Position numbers and translations under genes: made by a program. Under the pieces are notes generated by a model. It searched no databases, had not been told where the DNA came from, and worked only from the letters and a program-made list of their open reading frames with translations. Shown here piece by piece: positions 1-12,343 of a stretch of DNA of 64,000 bases. The stretch lies in NCBI GenBank assembly GCA_026873275.1, contig JANTUC010000006.1, positions 1,674,001-1,738,000 on the forward strand. The letters are read 5' to 3'. Source of the stretch: Pseudopithomyces maydicus. Its lineage: Eukaryota > Ascomycota > Dothideomycetes > Pleosporales > Didymosphaeriaceae. Each line of letters begins with the position of its first letter. Position 1 is the stretch's first letter.

Positions 1-1353
1 ACGGCTCTGATACAAATGGACATCTGGGGGGAGCTAGGTTTCGCGGAAAGAAAGTGACCGGTGCGAAGGACCAACTCGTCGAGATGCGCTTCTATATTCC
101 CGGCGTGGCATCCAAGAAAGAGAAGAACGAGGACGGCGAGGAAATTGAAGATGGCGAACAAGGCGACGAGCAGAACGCCGCCAATCTGTTCTACGAAACC
201 TTGATAGAGAAGGCCGAGATTGGAGAGGTTGCAGGTGACACATTCGCCACATTCTTGGAGATATTACACCTGACACCCCGTGGACGTTTTGACATCGACA
301 TGTACGAGAGCTCTTTCCGGTTGCGCGGCAAGACATATGACTACAAGATTCAGTTTGACCACATCAAGAAGTTCATGCTGCTTCCCAAACCCGACGATAT
401 GCATTCTCTTATCGTCATTGGCTTGGATCCGCCGCTGCGCCAGGGTCAAACGCGATATCCATTCCTGGTCATGCAGTTCAAGCGCGACGAGGAAGTCAAC
501 TTGGACCTTAATATGAAAGAGGACCTACTCGAGACAAAGTACAAGGACAAGCTCCAACCACATTATGAGGCTCCCATCTCCGTTGTCATCTCCGACATTT
601 TCAAGGGACTTAGTGGAAAGCGCATCACTCGGCCATCCCGAGACTTTATCAGTCACCACGAGCAATCTGGCGTCAAATGTTCCATCAAGGCTAACGAGGG
701 GCATCTATTCTGCTTGGACAAAGCGTTCATGTTTGTTCCAAAACCAGCCACCTATATCAGCATGGATTCCATCGCCTCAGTGACGATGAGCCGCGTTGGA
801 GGGGCAATGGCTGCGAGCCGCACATTCGATATCACATTTACCATGAAAAGTGGTCAGAACGAACATCAGTTCTCAAACATAAACCGGTACGTGGTTACAG
901 CCAGCCACCCTGATGTGTATAGCTAACACATGCTGCAGCGAGGAACAGCAGCCACTGGAGAACTTCTTCCGTGCAAAAGGTATCAAGACCAAGAACGAAA
1001 TGGCTGATGATGTAAGTGGTAGCCATGGCACGTGGACTCGTGGGTAGATAAGCTAACGGGTCCTCCCATAGTCTGGTGCGATCCTTGCCGCAGCGCTCCA
1101 GGACGAAGACCTCGCTTCTAGTGACGGTGAAGTCGCCAATCGTGGAAGCGCCGACGAAGACGACGAGAGTATCGACGAAGACTTCAAGACGGAGTCTGAG
1201 TCTGAAGTGGGAGAAGAGTTCGACGAGAATCACGAGAGCAGCGACGATAGCGACGAGGAAATGGCCGATGCGGACGGTGACGGCGACAGCGACGCGCCAG
1301 CTGAAGAGGATCTCGCGGAACGTCCGAAGAAGAAGCAGAAGATGGCGAAATGA
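1..1353 (+). CDS. POB3: FACT complex subunit Pob3 (SSRP1 homologue), 5'-truncated by window edge
   Basis: Histone chaperone subunit that pairs with Spt16 in FACT and reorganises nucleosomes during transcription and replication in the nucleus. Frame 3 is open from base 3, so the N-terminal part of the protein lies outside the window. Exons 1-886, 939-1011 and 1072-1353; introns of 52 and 60 bp, both with a CTAAC branch site; phases close. About 412 residues are visible. The middle PH-like domain carries the family motif DPPLRQGQTRYPFLVMQF. The second PH (Rtt106-like) domain follows, ending in PLENFFRAKGIKTK. The C-terminus is a long Asp/Glu/Ser tail closed by a basic PKKKQKMAK. There is no HMG box, as expected in fungi, where Nhp6 supplies it. 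Identity is firm; only the start is unseen. Confidence 0.95.
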
Positions 1354-2089
1354 TGATCTTTCCCCAGTGCAGTGTCGGCGTGTAGGGCGGTGACGACAAT
1401 GCCGAGTGCTTCCGCCGATTTTCCAGAAGTCTTTGATCCGAAACCGAAGGCTGTTTGCCATTTGCGATTACCTGGGTGAGGCGTGTGCACCGTTGGTGGT
1501 GGCGCGGCGTAGAGGCACTGATGGCCACTGGCGACAACTCCGAACTGCGCCATTAGATGCGGTCGCTTGACCAGGCTCCCTGGAAGACGTGCATGTAGTT
1601 AAGGGGGTCAGTCTGGTCTCGAAATTAAGTTTGGAACGCTAGGGAAGGGCTTGAGGTAGCGGTAAATACCATCGGCGATACTCCGGAGAACTCCCACGTG
1701 CATAAATCTCGCTAGTGATGCATGTGCGGCGCCAACTCGGCCGGTGAATTGAAAACTTGTGTTCGAACCTCCGTGCGCATCGGTGCCCATCCGTGCCAGC
1801 CCCAGACCAGACAAGCCATCCGCGACTCAGCCTGACGTCTCTCTCGCGCTAACTAGGCAAAGGCCGTCGCGGCCACCTGCTCGATGGTGTGCTGCTAAAA
1901 CTTGAGGAAAGTGGATCTTAGCGTGAACCATCCAGACCCCGCATTCACCGTGGGTGCAGCACTGTAACGACACCGTTGCCATGTTTACCTACATATACCA
2001 CGCGCGAGCCACCCAGCGCGTGGTCTCGGCACGCACCAAGTACCAGGAGCACTACCCCACCAGTGTCCACACTTCACATTGACTCCGCG
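1354..2089. other. Intergenic: Pob3 3' end and transcription factor promoter
   Basis: No convincing ORF. A TATA-like stretch (ACATATACCA) lies near 1991-2000, about 95 bp before the next start codon. The rest is probably UTR and promoter. Confidence 0.5.
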
Positions 2090-4427
2090 ATGCGATCACG
2101 AACCGGATGGTAAGTGTACTGCCTCTAGACCATCGACAGCTCTGACATGGGGTCTTCTGTACAGCTTGACATGTCGTCAGCGCAAGCTGAAGTGCGACGA
2201 GAAGAAGCCCATCTGTGGCCAGTGTTGCAAAGCCAACCGTGAATGCGTGCCCAGCTCAGGCATCGTCTTCCGCCACCAGCACAATGCTTCCATGAACGGG
2301 GACGATTCAGGCGACGACAATTCACTCAAGGGCTTCTACGCTTACAGGAATACCTTCGACGATGAGACCATCTGGCTCGACATACCGCGGAATGGTAAGC
2401 TTCATTGGTCCTTGCCCTCCCCTCCCTCCACCTGACGGCCCACCAGTAACATTCATCAACACTACCAATCCTTATCTCGACCCGGACTTCGACACAATGT
2501 CAACTGCATCTGCAGAGTCTCCCACATCTTTTGAGCCACGGTCGGTGACCTCATGGCCAGGCCACAACAGATTTACCACAGCGACCAGCACGCCCATTTC
2601 CGGACCGTTGCACAACTCACCTATGTGCTACACGCCAGAGCTGGATGCTCTACCTGCACTCGACACCCCTTCCATGCTACAATCGCCACCCGCATCTTCC
2701 GTGGGAACCCCCATCTCACCGCCACTCGCCCTCGCCAATTCTCACTTCCGGCCCATGTTACATCAAGCCCTATCCATCACACCGCCACCTATAGACCCCC
2801 AGCTAGCGTCGCCGCTCAGCCACCATCCAGACCAGATACCCCGTTCCAGTTCCATCTCAACGAGCCGAAGAACCCCTTCCTACGCCAGTTCCACGTCCGA
2901 CCGCGACTACGAAACCGCCTACCTCTTGCGGTGGTTCTCCGAAGGCCCTGGCTACTGGATGGACCTTTTCGACCTCGGCACATACTTCTCGTCCTATGTT
3001 CCAGTCAAGGCCCATGACAACCTTCTCCTGAAATATGCTGCTCTGGCCTACTCCGCTAAATCTTTGGCCCGTATCCAGGGGCGGAAACCTATCATGGGTG
3101 GCAGTGTGACGCGGCTGGCTCAGATGGAGACATATCCAGACACACATCTGGTTGACTGGTCTCACAAAGCTACCCAATACTACGATATGGCCGTCTCCCT
3201 TCTTTTAAACGCAATCAAAGCAAATGCAATTCCCACACCGGATTCGGATTCGGATGCCAGCGACTCTTGTTTCGGCTTGGACGGCCCTTCTCCAAAACGT
3301 CGACGTACATTCAGCAACACTTCGGCCCAGTCAAATACTGACGAGCTCCTGGCTGCTTCTGCCATCCTCTGCGTTTATGAGTTTCTCGACGCTTCTGTGC
3401 CGGAATGGGCACGCCATCTCAATGGCGCAAAGTCTCTCTTGGTCATTTCTCAAGAAAGTATGATGCCTATTCAGATACCTGGCTCTAGCCCGGTGGTTGC
3501 ATGTGCTAACCATGGCCTCTCTTCTAAAGCGAGACGAGCAACGTTTTGGAACATTGCTAGACAGGACATGCTTGCAGCCTGTAAGTCAAATCATATTTTT
3601 GATTAAGCCCCCATACTAACCGATATGTAGTCATCAATAAGACAAGAACCCGACTGGACACTGAAGACCTTTCACTTTGGAGAGAAGCTGGACTTCTCAT
3701 CGACGAAGACGGCTTCATAGTCCCCAGCAATGTTACGGAGAGTGGTTACCCCGAGGGCGAAAGCATGATGAGAGAGGATCTTATCTGCAACGCTCTTGTT
3801 TGGCTAATGGGAAAGCTGGTCAACTTCATGGCATATGGAGACAACATCGAACAGGAATCGATTTCTACCTGGGCTGGCGTTCCTCAGCGAACACTCCTGG
3901 AGTACTGGCACCAACTGCAACGTCAGTTCCAAGTTTGGCACGACGGTCTGCCGATTACATTCAAGCCTTCTGCCAGAGTCGACCCAAGACCTGCCACCGC
4001 CTTTGCAGAACCGAACGCACTCTTCCCTGAAATCTGGTACAGCATCCCCATGTGCGCATCCACCATGCAATGTTACCACATGAGCCAGATACAACTGTTC
4101 ATGAACAAACCGCATGAGTCAACACAGGGAGGAACAACCGTTTATGAACGCTTGAATTCATACCAGTCTGTTCTAGCCGCTTGCCAGAGGCACAGTCGCG
4201 AGATTGTTGGTATTTCGTTGGGCCGTCCTGACGAGGCCGTCCGCATCCATTCGGTGCAGCCTCTATACACCGCTGGGCAATGCTTGAGCGACCCAGGAGA
4301 GCGCCAAGTGGTACTTGATTTGCTCCGTGGTATCGAGAGTGATATCGGTTGGGCTACTGAGTACAGAGCACTGCAACTCGGCGAGCAGTGGCATTGGGAA
4401 GACAATGATCAAACAATGGTCACTTGA
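2090..4427 (+). CDS. Zn2Cys6 fungal transcription factor
   Basis: Binuclear zinc cluster DNA-binding regulator, nuclear. Exons 2090-2109, 2165-2394, 2447-3580 and 3631-4427, giving 726 residues; three introns of 55, 52 and 50 bp. The first exon codes only six residues and two bases of the first Cys codon, so the start at 2090 is set by splicing: it yields MRSRTGCLTCRQRKLKC. The six cysteines (residues 7-34) have the canonical CX2CX6CX6CX2CX6C spacing. A Ser/Pro/Thr-rich linker follows to about residue 260. A helical C-terminal region then resembles the Fungal_trans_2 regulatory domain (entry by memory, not searched). A basic PSPKRRRTF patch about two thirds in may act as an extra nuclear signal. 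The target pathway cannot be told from the sequence; it does not flank an obvious metabolic cluster. Confidence 0.9.
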
Positions 4428-7400
4428 ACAGCGGATTCATAACCAAACACAACATCAAACGAATGAATTCCAGGCACAGAATTAGAGAGAGTATACAATC
4501 ATTCCGGGTCAAACTGTCTTCAGGCACGTTATCCTAAGTTTGGCTTTTGACCCGACACGATCTGGCCGGTACAGCAAAATAGCTATCTAGCTGTGGCGAT
4601 TAGCACTTGAATGTGCGCACGACCAGAAATGCACTTCGCACCGGGCATCGCGAGTAGAGTCTGGAACATAGCAGAGATGGCAGAGAGTCTGTTGGACATC
4701 CTACGACATCTACGTTATGACAAAAAGGCGGGAGTTTCTCCAACTATTCGATTGGATTGGACTACGTAAAGCGTGAACGGATCATGATTCTAAGAAACAC
4801 TTTAGACGTTTACTAATGACTCATGTAAAAAGTAGATTACAATGGCGAACATATGAGAACAAGCATAGCTCAATCAGAAATCATCTTCAATAGACTAGCA
4901 CCTTGTTGCCCTTCTACTCTGATCACTCAGTACGTTTTCCTGAGGCTGGACTTATCTGCGCCCAAGACGACTTGCTATCGTATACAACTTCCCCTTTGCC
5001 TAGTAACCAGCTAGAGGTGACTATTACGGTGGCGCCTGTATGTAGCCGACTTCCGTATCGATAGTCGTTGCTCTGCATAAGTGTGCCTTAGCCTGATGCA
5101 GACTAAAGACCCTGCTAAAATTCTGATCTGCACAAGCGACACATATGGCGGCTACAGGTGGTCCTCGCTTTTGAGTTCGGCGTCGATCATGAAGCGCAGG
5201 GATGCTATTCTGCGCATATGCTTACGTTCACATTGCTGCTTTCTATGCGGTGTACCACGTGCAGAAAGTGTGGCCGGCCTACTGCAGGGTCCAGACGGAT
5301 GGCCTGGGGGTTTGTGTCTTAGTTCAGCTGCTTCTAACTTCTAGCTTGATTCTAGGAATGTTTTCGTGCGCGGTACACTTGCGGCACAGTTGCTGAGTGG
5401 AGCTCCCATCTAGAAGAACACAATACCTATTCAAGTAGCGAGAGACCGCTAGAGATGAACTGGTAGATTGTCCAGTTCATTTGGTCTGCATAGAAGGTCT
5501 TGTGATCCTTACTTGGTCGTGGCATCGTAGATACGTATTGGCCAAGGCCTAAGATGATCGCTCTTCGTACAATGGCTTGACAGCCAACTGCCCTAGACGA
5601 AAGCTACTGAATTAATGAAACTGCTCAATATGAACTTCGCTTAGAAGCTCAGCTTTCACCGCCTTGAGCCACCCACTGCGCGTGGCGAAACAGATAAGCC
5701 TCAAGGTGGTCGCATTGGCCATGTTTCTTCAATCTCGACCCCAATCGTCAGGCCAAGCTCTATGTTTCTAGAAGTTCTCCATACTGAGACCGTGCAGACG
5801 CTGGTCCAACGAAGACTCCGTTACCTACTCGGGCTAGCTGCAGTGTTCGTTGTGAGACTAATGATCTACAAGCTCTGCATAAGCGCAGTGGTGGTGAAGC
5901 CTCTCACCGGATTCTTGGGGTCTTCTAGCGCAACGTGCCGTGTTCGCGTATTGACGTGTATCACACTGACGTTCGTGTTTCAGTGTATGCTATTGGGTCA
6001 TTGTTGACTTGTTCAGTCAGTCGACCTCCACCCCGCGCATGCACTGAATCATTGGCAGGCTACTCAAATTTGGGCGATCTTGAACATGCGGTTGCATGTG
6101 CAAGCATCCACCAAGGCCATAACAGTTCTCGGGCGCCACTCCGAACTGATCTTGTTGAGCAGCAGACTTACAGGGTCCTTTCATGGGGAAATTTCTATTT
6201 CTCGATCTGACCGTTGATCGAGAACGCGGAACAGGAAGCAGTGGCGAAAAACAATAGCGACCGTGCTTTACCATGTGAGAATAACGTACAGAAAAACGTG
6301 GGAAGCCGGACGCGAATCGTAAATGTGCATAGCCTAACCCCATGCTTCGTTTCACAGCGACTCCATACAGTAATGCTGCATGGCGAAATTGACCGAGTGA
6401 ATGAGGTGCGGACGGATGGAGTGTCACATGTGATCCGCAGCACGTGCGATGATGTTATCCATGAATTCATTGGGCATGGATGCGCTAATAAGTCTGATAG
6501 GACGCATACTGTAGGTGATGTCACCCTACCCCATGAATTTTTCAGGGCCCAGTACAGGAAGTACAGGGTTGGAATATTGCTTTTTCTTTTTCGCGAGACA
6601 GGTCAATTGTCCGACATGTTTCCGAGCTGTGGACTTCCGACAGTAACAATGTTCTCGCCATCTTCCGGTATTATCCTTCCCACTACGGCGGAACACGGCA
6701 ACAAGCTTTTCTGTCCAATAATCGTAAATTTTTATCAACAGAAAGACTGACACGTATCGTTAGTCTGTAGCCGCTCGTCCGCTCTCACCGCTTGGGTGGT
6801 GTATCGGATGCTAGTTTGAAGTTCCCACCTCTCGGTAACCGTAAGGTAAGTTCGCAGATCGTACCATGAGATAATAACCTAGCATGTACTGGTCTGTTAA
6901 CTTGTTATCTGTCGGTTGTGTGGAGAAATCCCGAGTGTAAAGTGTACCATATCAGGACCACTATTATGAAACCTGCGGATTCACGCACTTAAACGGGACA
7001 AGTGCCCGGATTTAAGGGTCTGTCCCGCGACTCATGTGTAGATCAGAGCCATGGTGCCTGTGATAGCTAGTCTATACTGTAATGAAAACCACTGAAGTTG
7101 ATGTACTGTGCCAGCATTTACTTTGAGCCCAAAACATGAACTGATGACGCATTAAATGATGAGGATTTTGTGAATTGTGCGTAGCAATATACTGTGCCAG
7201 CAGCCACGAGATGCAAAACCGTCTCGTAGGTTAAAACCTGTGAACCGCTCGGGACGAGTAGAAAATTGACTTCAGCAATATCCAGCTTGTGTGAAACACT
7301 GTCGTTTCCAGTCTAAGAAAGGACCAAATACCTACAAAATCAGCGAAAATGTTTCCAGCCTTGAGAGATCACAGTTAAAATTACTTCACTCCTCGATAAG

Positions 7401-8170
7401 TTTTAGTATGGGCGTTTGTACCATAGTTGGAGCTACCAATCTTGTAACTGATGTCTTCCTTTGCTGCAGCGTCGGAAATGCGGAATTAGAGAAGCTTGCC
7501 GCCTATACGTCCCATGCTCCTTAGACTGGATGACCGTAGATAATGGGTTTTTCCGGCCTGCGATCTCCCCTCGAAGCGTTGTAAACTAATGGAACACTAC
7601 CGATAGTCCAAAAAGCTTGAACACGTAAGTCATACAGCACGGATCCAGTTTCAAGTATGCCTAACCTTGAATTGTCAGCAGGACGAAGCCAGGTCGCCCC
7701 CACTCGCCGGTAGAGCCGCAATCAGCACATCCTAGCTTGCTGCGGGAATTTCCTGAGCTCTGAATCATACATTGGAATCTATTCCAAAGGCGCGACTCAT
7801 GATATGCAGTGCTCCAGGTAAGTTCAATTTTGAAGAGAGCCCTCTCCATTTGCAACATATGTATCTGAAATCCCGAAGCATCAAGTAGATTTATAAGAAG
7901 GTGGGATGTATAACCATGATAATCTTTATAACCCATTTTCAACTATCATGATCATTTCCACCTACTCACCATATCTATACTAGACCTCACGCATACACGG
8001 GAGAGCAGTCCTCGAGTTTCTAAGACAAATCTTCCTTGGTATGCTTTACGGTAAAAGAAAAATGTGTCGCGACATTCCCCTTTGCGGCAATATGAATCAA
8101 ATAACATTCTCATACTAGTCGAGAAATTGTAAATATCAACAGACGACACCAGCTGACTTGTGAAGCTTGG
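4428..8170. other. Long gene-poor stretch (3.7 kb)
   Basis: Only short ORFs on both strands with no recognisable domains; the longest (6214-6750, +, 178 codons) has no family signature and no splice sites that extend it. An inverted repeat CGGGACA (6994-7000) / TGTCCCG (7021-7027) is present. No transposase, reverse transcriptase, terminal repeat or tRNA was seen. It contains the 3' flanks of the transcription factor and the F-box gene. Confidence 0.5.
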
Positions 8171-9562
8171 TCAAGATTTGAAGGTATCCGATTCCCAGTT
8201 CTCCACGGCAGTGCTGACATTGTCTTCGCCGCTCAAGACCTCGACGTTGAGCGTTATGCCTTCTTTCTTGCACACAGACTTAGCTAAGTAGACCACCAGC
8301 GAATTTGTGTATTCCTTGTCTGCCACCCATACCGTGACTGTCTTGAGTAGCGGACTCTCCTCTTTCAATTGCGACGCATCTCGCGAAAGTAGCCTCAAGA
8401 ATCCATCGAACGCTTTCCTGGATTCATCGCCCTTGATGGTACACGCATATCGTCTCATCCTTGGTCCGAACTTCATTATATCCTTTACTCTTAGGCCTTT
8501 GCTGTACATTGGAAGCAAAACATTCTCTAGATGCGGGATCTCGACGATCTCATTCAACATCGGTGTGCTCTCATCGGTTTCTCCTAATCGATCCATTATA
8601 CCTAGTTCGTACAATGTATCCTTGTGCACGAGCACTGCAGAGCTCAGCTGCGCCATATCTAGTTTGCGCAACGAACTCCAGCTTCGATGATGTTGGTATA
8701 AGAATTTTTTCAATACCTTGCACGATTTCACTGCAGCTACTAATATGTCCATATCAATGTTACTTTCGCGCAGCAGGAACGTCTCTACATTCGAGCTCTT
8801 CTCCGGAAGGGGCAACCACATGGTTTTCTGAGGATCGGATTTCACTCGGTCGACGGATGTGATATCCAACGTACGTACAGTGGGGAGGAGGAGAAGAATG
8901 TTGAGATCCATGCCTGCTTTTCGCCGAAGTTTGAGTTTGATGGTATGGAGGTGTTCAAAGAGATGCGGAGAGGCGATCCACACGGCTTCATTCCAGCGAA
9001 TTCGTGAGGTGTTCCGACTGGCTAGTGTTATTTCCAGAAGCTCGAGATTCGGGGCAAGTGATAGTGCTGCTGCGAGAAGAGCGACATGAAGAGTTCCACC
9101 GATGGAATGCTCGATTGCCGCGGCAAGTTGTTTGTGGAAGAGAGAAGGTAATTTCGAGAGTTCCGATGCAACGTGCTGCCGAGTCTCTACCTCGTAGTCC
9201 TCCTTGTCCGAATCCCAGTTGTCATCTTCGTCCATCCAGCGCAGGGTTTTAACGTGGGTAGATAAATGGGGTGCCAATGTGAGGGTTCGAAGGAAGTGAG
9301 TTTCTTTGTTACAGGCGGTATCGAACCGGGCGTAAATGACAGGAGTGAGCAGTGTTTTGAACCGACTGTTTACGCGAGCGAGATTGTTTAGTGATTTATG
9401 GTCGCCCAAAGATTTGGCTACCTGTACGAGAATCTCTGGAGGAAACCTAGTAAGAGAGTTGTTGTAAAGTGGGGGCTCCATCGCTGTGGGGGCGGGAGTG
9501 ACTGGTGCAAGACGGGACTCGAAGCATGCTTGAGAGAGTTCGAGCTTCAAACAGTAACACAT
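8171..9562 (-). CDS. F-box domain protein
   Basis: Likely substrate receptor of an SCF ubiquitin ligase. Single exon, 463 codons. The F-box is near the N-terminus, around LTRFPPEILVQVAKSLGDHK, followed by the typical NLARVNSRFKTLLTPVIYARF. The rest is Leu-rich and helical, resembling the degenerate leucine-rich repeats common in fungal F-box proteins, but no regular repeat could be drawn. Two starts are possible: ATG at 9562, or the in-frame ATG at 9481 (MEPPLYNNSLTRFPP), which sits just before the F-box. The shorter form looks more natural, since the first 27 residues show no pattern. The substrate is unknown. Confidence 0.8.
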   Translation of the reverse strand: MCYCLKLELSQACFESRLAPVTPAPTAMEPPLYNNSLTRFPPEILVQVAKSLGDHKSLNNLARVNSRFKTLLTPVIYARFDTACNKETHFLRTLTLAPHLSTHVKTLRWMDEDDNWDSDKEDYEVETRQHVASELSKLPSLFHKQLAAAIEHSIGGTLHVALLAAALSLAPNLELLEITLASRNTSRIRWNEAVWIASPHLFEHLHTIKLKLRRKAGMDLNILLLLPTVRTLDITSVDRVKSDPQKTMWLPLPEKSSNVETFLLRESNIDMDILVAAVKSCKVLKKFLYQHHRSWSSLRKLDMAQLSSAVLVHKDTLYELGIMDRLGETDESTPMLNEIVEIPHLENVLLPMYSKGLRVKDIMKFGPRMRRYACTIKGDESRKAFDGFLRLLSRDASQLKEESPLLKTVTVWVADKEYTNSLVVYLAKSVCKKEGITLNVEVLSGEDNVSTAVENWESDTFKS

Positions 9563-9897
9563 TGTGCTGGAGTATCCCGCAAGACACGACGTATGACTCT
9601 TCTTCCAATGTGCAGAAAAGCTGGGTATCGATTACTGGGAAGTGTTAGGCAACGACAACGACCCCAGCCACATCCAACCTAGGCGACATGCCACGCCCTG
9701 CTCCGGATCAGACCACAGCTGCACTGGCAATCACATTTCAGAGCGAAACAGCAAAATCGTGTTACAACTACCTAGCCTTTCTGTGCTTGTTCTGGACGCT
9801 GGAAGTGATCGCGATGTAGGGGCTAAGCCACTGAATCACGGTCGACGAACTGGACCCACCACTCCCGACTCGAACTCTCGACAGTTCGAAGCATCCG

Positions 9898-9935
9898 AAC
9901 AACGAACAGCACAGCGAACAGCACAGCGAACAACG
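9898..9935. repeat. Short tandem repeat, GAACAGCACAGC unit
   Basis: About three imperfect copies of a 12-bp unit in the intergenic spacer, read directly. Confidence 0.8.
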
Positions 9936-10083
9936 GAAATGATATGTGTTCACGTAAAGGCATGGGCATCAACTGTCCACAAACGCAGGGTGACTGCCGC
10001 TGTGAGGGAGCCAGCCTTGGCGTGATTCGGCTGCTGTGGCTCGTACAGTGACGGTGACGTCTCCTATCCACACTGCACAAGAC

Positions 10084-10112
10084 GCGCCTTCGCCTACGCC
10101 TACGCCTACGCC
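10084..10112. repeat. CGCCTA microsatellite
   Basis: Four to five copies of CGCCTA/CGCCTT, about 70 bp upstream of the MFS transporter start. Confidence 0.8.
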
Positions 10113-10184
10113 TTCGATGCTCGTTTGTCGCAGCCACTACATCCAGTAGGCTCGTGAGAGCTGCGCGCTCTGTCTCTGACCAGC

Positions 10185-12032
10185 ATGCTCGGCTTCACGG
10201 CAACGCGCACGCAGATCGCGACGTATCTCTTTGGCGTGGCTCTATTCTCCATCTCGTTCCTCGTCTTCCTGAACAGCTCCATCTCGTTTGTGGTGACGCA
10301 GCGCATTGGACAGGCGCACCATGTCGGCGACGCGGTGGGCACCTTGGGCTTCGCGGACGAGCTGGTCGCATTGGTTGCGTGCCCTGCCTGGGGCTTGCTG
10401 AGCGACCGCGTGGGCGTCCGCAGCGTCACCGTCATAGGATACACCATCGTCGGCGTGAGCCTGTGGGTCTTCATGGCAGCGAAGAACATCTATCCGCAGC
10501 TGCTGCTCGCGCGACTGCTGTTCAGCCTGGGCGCGACTGCTACGTGGGTCGCTCCTCCCTCTGCTGCACCAGAGGCAGATGCTAACGACGAGCTCCAGCG
10601 CAACCATGGTGACGGCAATTCTCCCCACCATGACCGTTGTCCAGCCCGTCCAGCCCGTCCAGGACCCGCGCACGCCTTGTCGCCGCCAGAATGGCACGTC
10701 GCATGCGCTGGCGCCCTCCATCTCGTCCGAGCTGACCATCACCCCCGCGCGCTTCCAGTCGTCGTCTCCGTCCCGTGGCAATGCTGCCGTGGTAGATAAG
10801 GACACAGCCGCATCGACCTCGCATCTGGCAGGTCTTGTTGGCATTTTCACGGGATGCGGTGCTCTGGTGGCCCTGCTCGTATTCCTCCCGCTGCCGACAC
10901 GCTTCAGTGCTGGAGGCGCCGAGCCCGCCGCTGCTGTTGCCGACGCATTCTATGTCGTCGGTGTCATTGCTATTCTCGTTGCGCTCGGGTGCTTCTTTGG
11001 GCTCCGTCACCTTCCTGGTGAAGACGAGAAGGGCTGGGGACGTCTGGTTGATACCAATCACAAGCCGTCCGACTCTAGCCCAGCGCGACCGCGGCTCCTC
11101 TCGTATCCTCGTCTGTTCTGGGAAAGCATACGCCTTGGCCTCCAGTCCTCAACCATCGGATTAGGCTACGTTGGTGGCTTTGTAGCTAGAGCTTCCTCGG
11201 TGGCTATTTCCTTGTTCATACCACTATTCACCAACACGCACTTCTTGAGTACCGGCCAATGCCGTGCTACAGACCCCTCGGACCCTGCCGACATTAAGAA
11301 CTCGTGCCCACAGGCATATAAGCTCGCAGCCATGTTGACCGGAATCAGTCAATTGATCGCATTACTATGCGCCCCCATCTTTGGCTACCTATCCGCTCGC
11401 TACCCAAAGTACAACTTGCCTTTGATGCTCGCAGCGGTGGCAGGTGTAGCAGGGTACTCTGCTTTTGGATCGCTTGCAAGTCCAGACCCAAAGGGCAAAG
11501 ACGGCTCGGGGGTATATTCGCAATTGTCGCTTTGTTGGGAATCAGCCAAATTGGTGCCATTGTGTGCTCACTGGCACTTCTAGGTCGCGGCATCAATAAC
11601 GATGATAGCGGCAAGGGGCGACTGCAGAATGTAGAGGGGAGCATGCCTAGTAATGGTCACCCATCGGCCGGAGCAACACCGCCACGAAGTCCTGCACTGA
11701 CTCCTACGTCAGAAGAAGCTCCACTCTTGGGGACGAACCATTCACGACCTCAATCTTCTTCTGGCACCGCATCACACAGGCACCTCAAGGGCTCAATAGC
11801 AGGAACGTATAGTTTGTTGGGAGGCTTTGGTATCTTGCTGCTTACCAAGGCTGGCGGTGCATTGTTCGACTCCAACGGTCCTGGAGCACCATTCTACATG
11901 ATGGCGTCTTTCAATGCACTACTCCTTGTTGTGAGTGTCGCTGTTGCGATCAAAGACGCCTATGGCAGCGCAAAGGAGACGAACGAGAAACACGATGATA
12001 TACCCCGGTGTCGATGCCTAGTGCATATGTGA
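10185..12032 (+). CDS. MFS transporter (vesicular-amine-transporter-like), frameshifted
   Basis: Multi-pass secondary transporter of the major facilitator superfamily. Exon 1 10185-10543, a 55-bp intron with branch site GCTAACG (10581-10587), then exon 2 from 10599. The N-terminal half has clear hydrophobic segments and the loop motif GLLSDRVGVRSV (MFS motif A type). Reading in frame stops at 11583 (447 residues). From 11513 on, however, the coding signal is in another frame: GIFAIVALLGIS, then further membrane segments to a stop at 12030-12032. Adding one G to the G5 run at 11508-11512 joins the two halves into a 597-residue protein with GSGGIFAIVALL across the joint. No intron fits: the only nearby GT..AG pair is 34 bp, has the wrong phase and deletes the conserved segment. 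It is either an assembly homopolymer error or a real disabling indel. The substrate is unknown. Confidence 0.8.
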
Positions 12033-12343
12033 TGAAGTCATGACTGGGCTGTAATCTGACATTAAATATGAATAGCTTGATAAAAAAAAGAGCATGTTAA
12101 ACTAGCAATGAAGAACGTTGGTCAACGTGTGCATTTGGTGTACTGGTAGGTATATAGATTGAACAGGGGCGCCCGAATCACGCTACACGTGATGGCGTTG
12201 TCGCCCGCAGGCGCGACCAGGGTCCCGATGATCCCTGTTCAACTTTTCTCACCGGCAAGCACTCTGGTCTAGCACCACAGCAGACCTCCGCGTCGTCCCT
12301 TCTTTTCTCCATCCTCCTCTCGGCTGATCTGCGTTCGGTAGTG
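12033..12343. other. Intergenic: MFS 3' end and MEF1 promoter
   Basis: An A-rich tract around 12081-12090 probably belongs to the MFS 3' end. The remainder is the MEF1 5' region; no ORF. Confidence 0.5.

Larger units (their letters stand above)
9563..10184. other. Divergent promoter region, F-box / MFS
   Basis: Spacer between two divergent genes. It holds two short tandem repeats (listed separately) and no supported ORF. Confidence 0.5.

Noticed and set aside
1741..1790. GTTCGAACC, resembling a tRNA B box
   Set aside because: No A box or foldable acceptor stem around it.
6214..6750. 178-codon plus ORF
   Set aside because: No recognised family; overlapped by open frames on the other strand; likely chance.
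11513..11546. 34-bp GT..AG segment as an intron that would repair the MFS gene
   Set aside because: Too short, leaves the wrong phase and removes the conserved IFAIVALLGIS.
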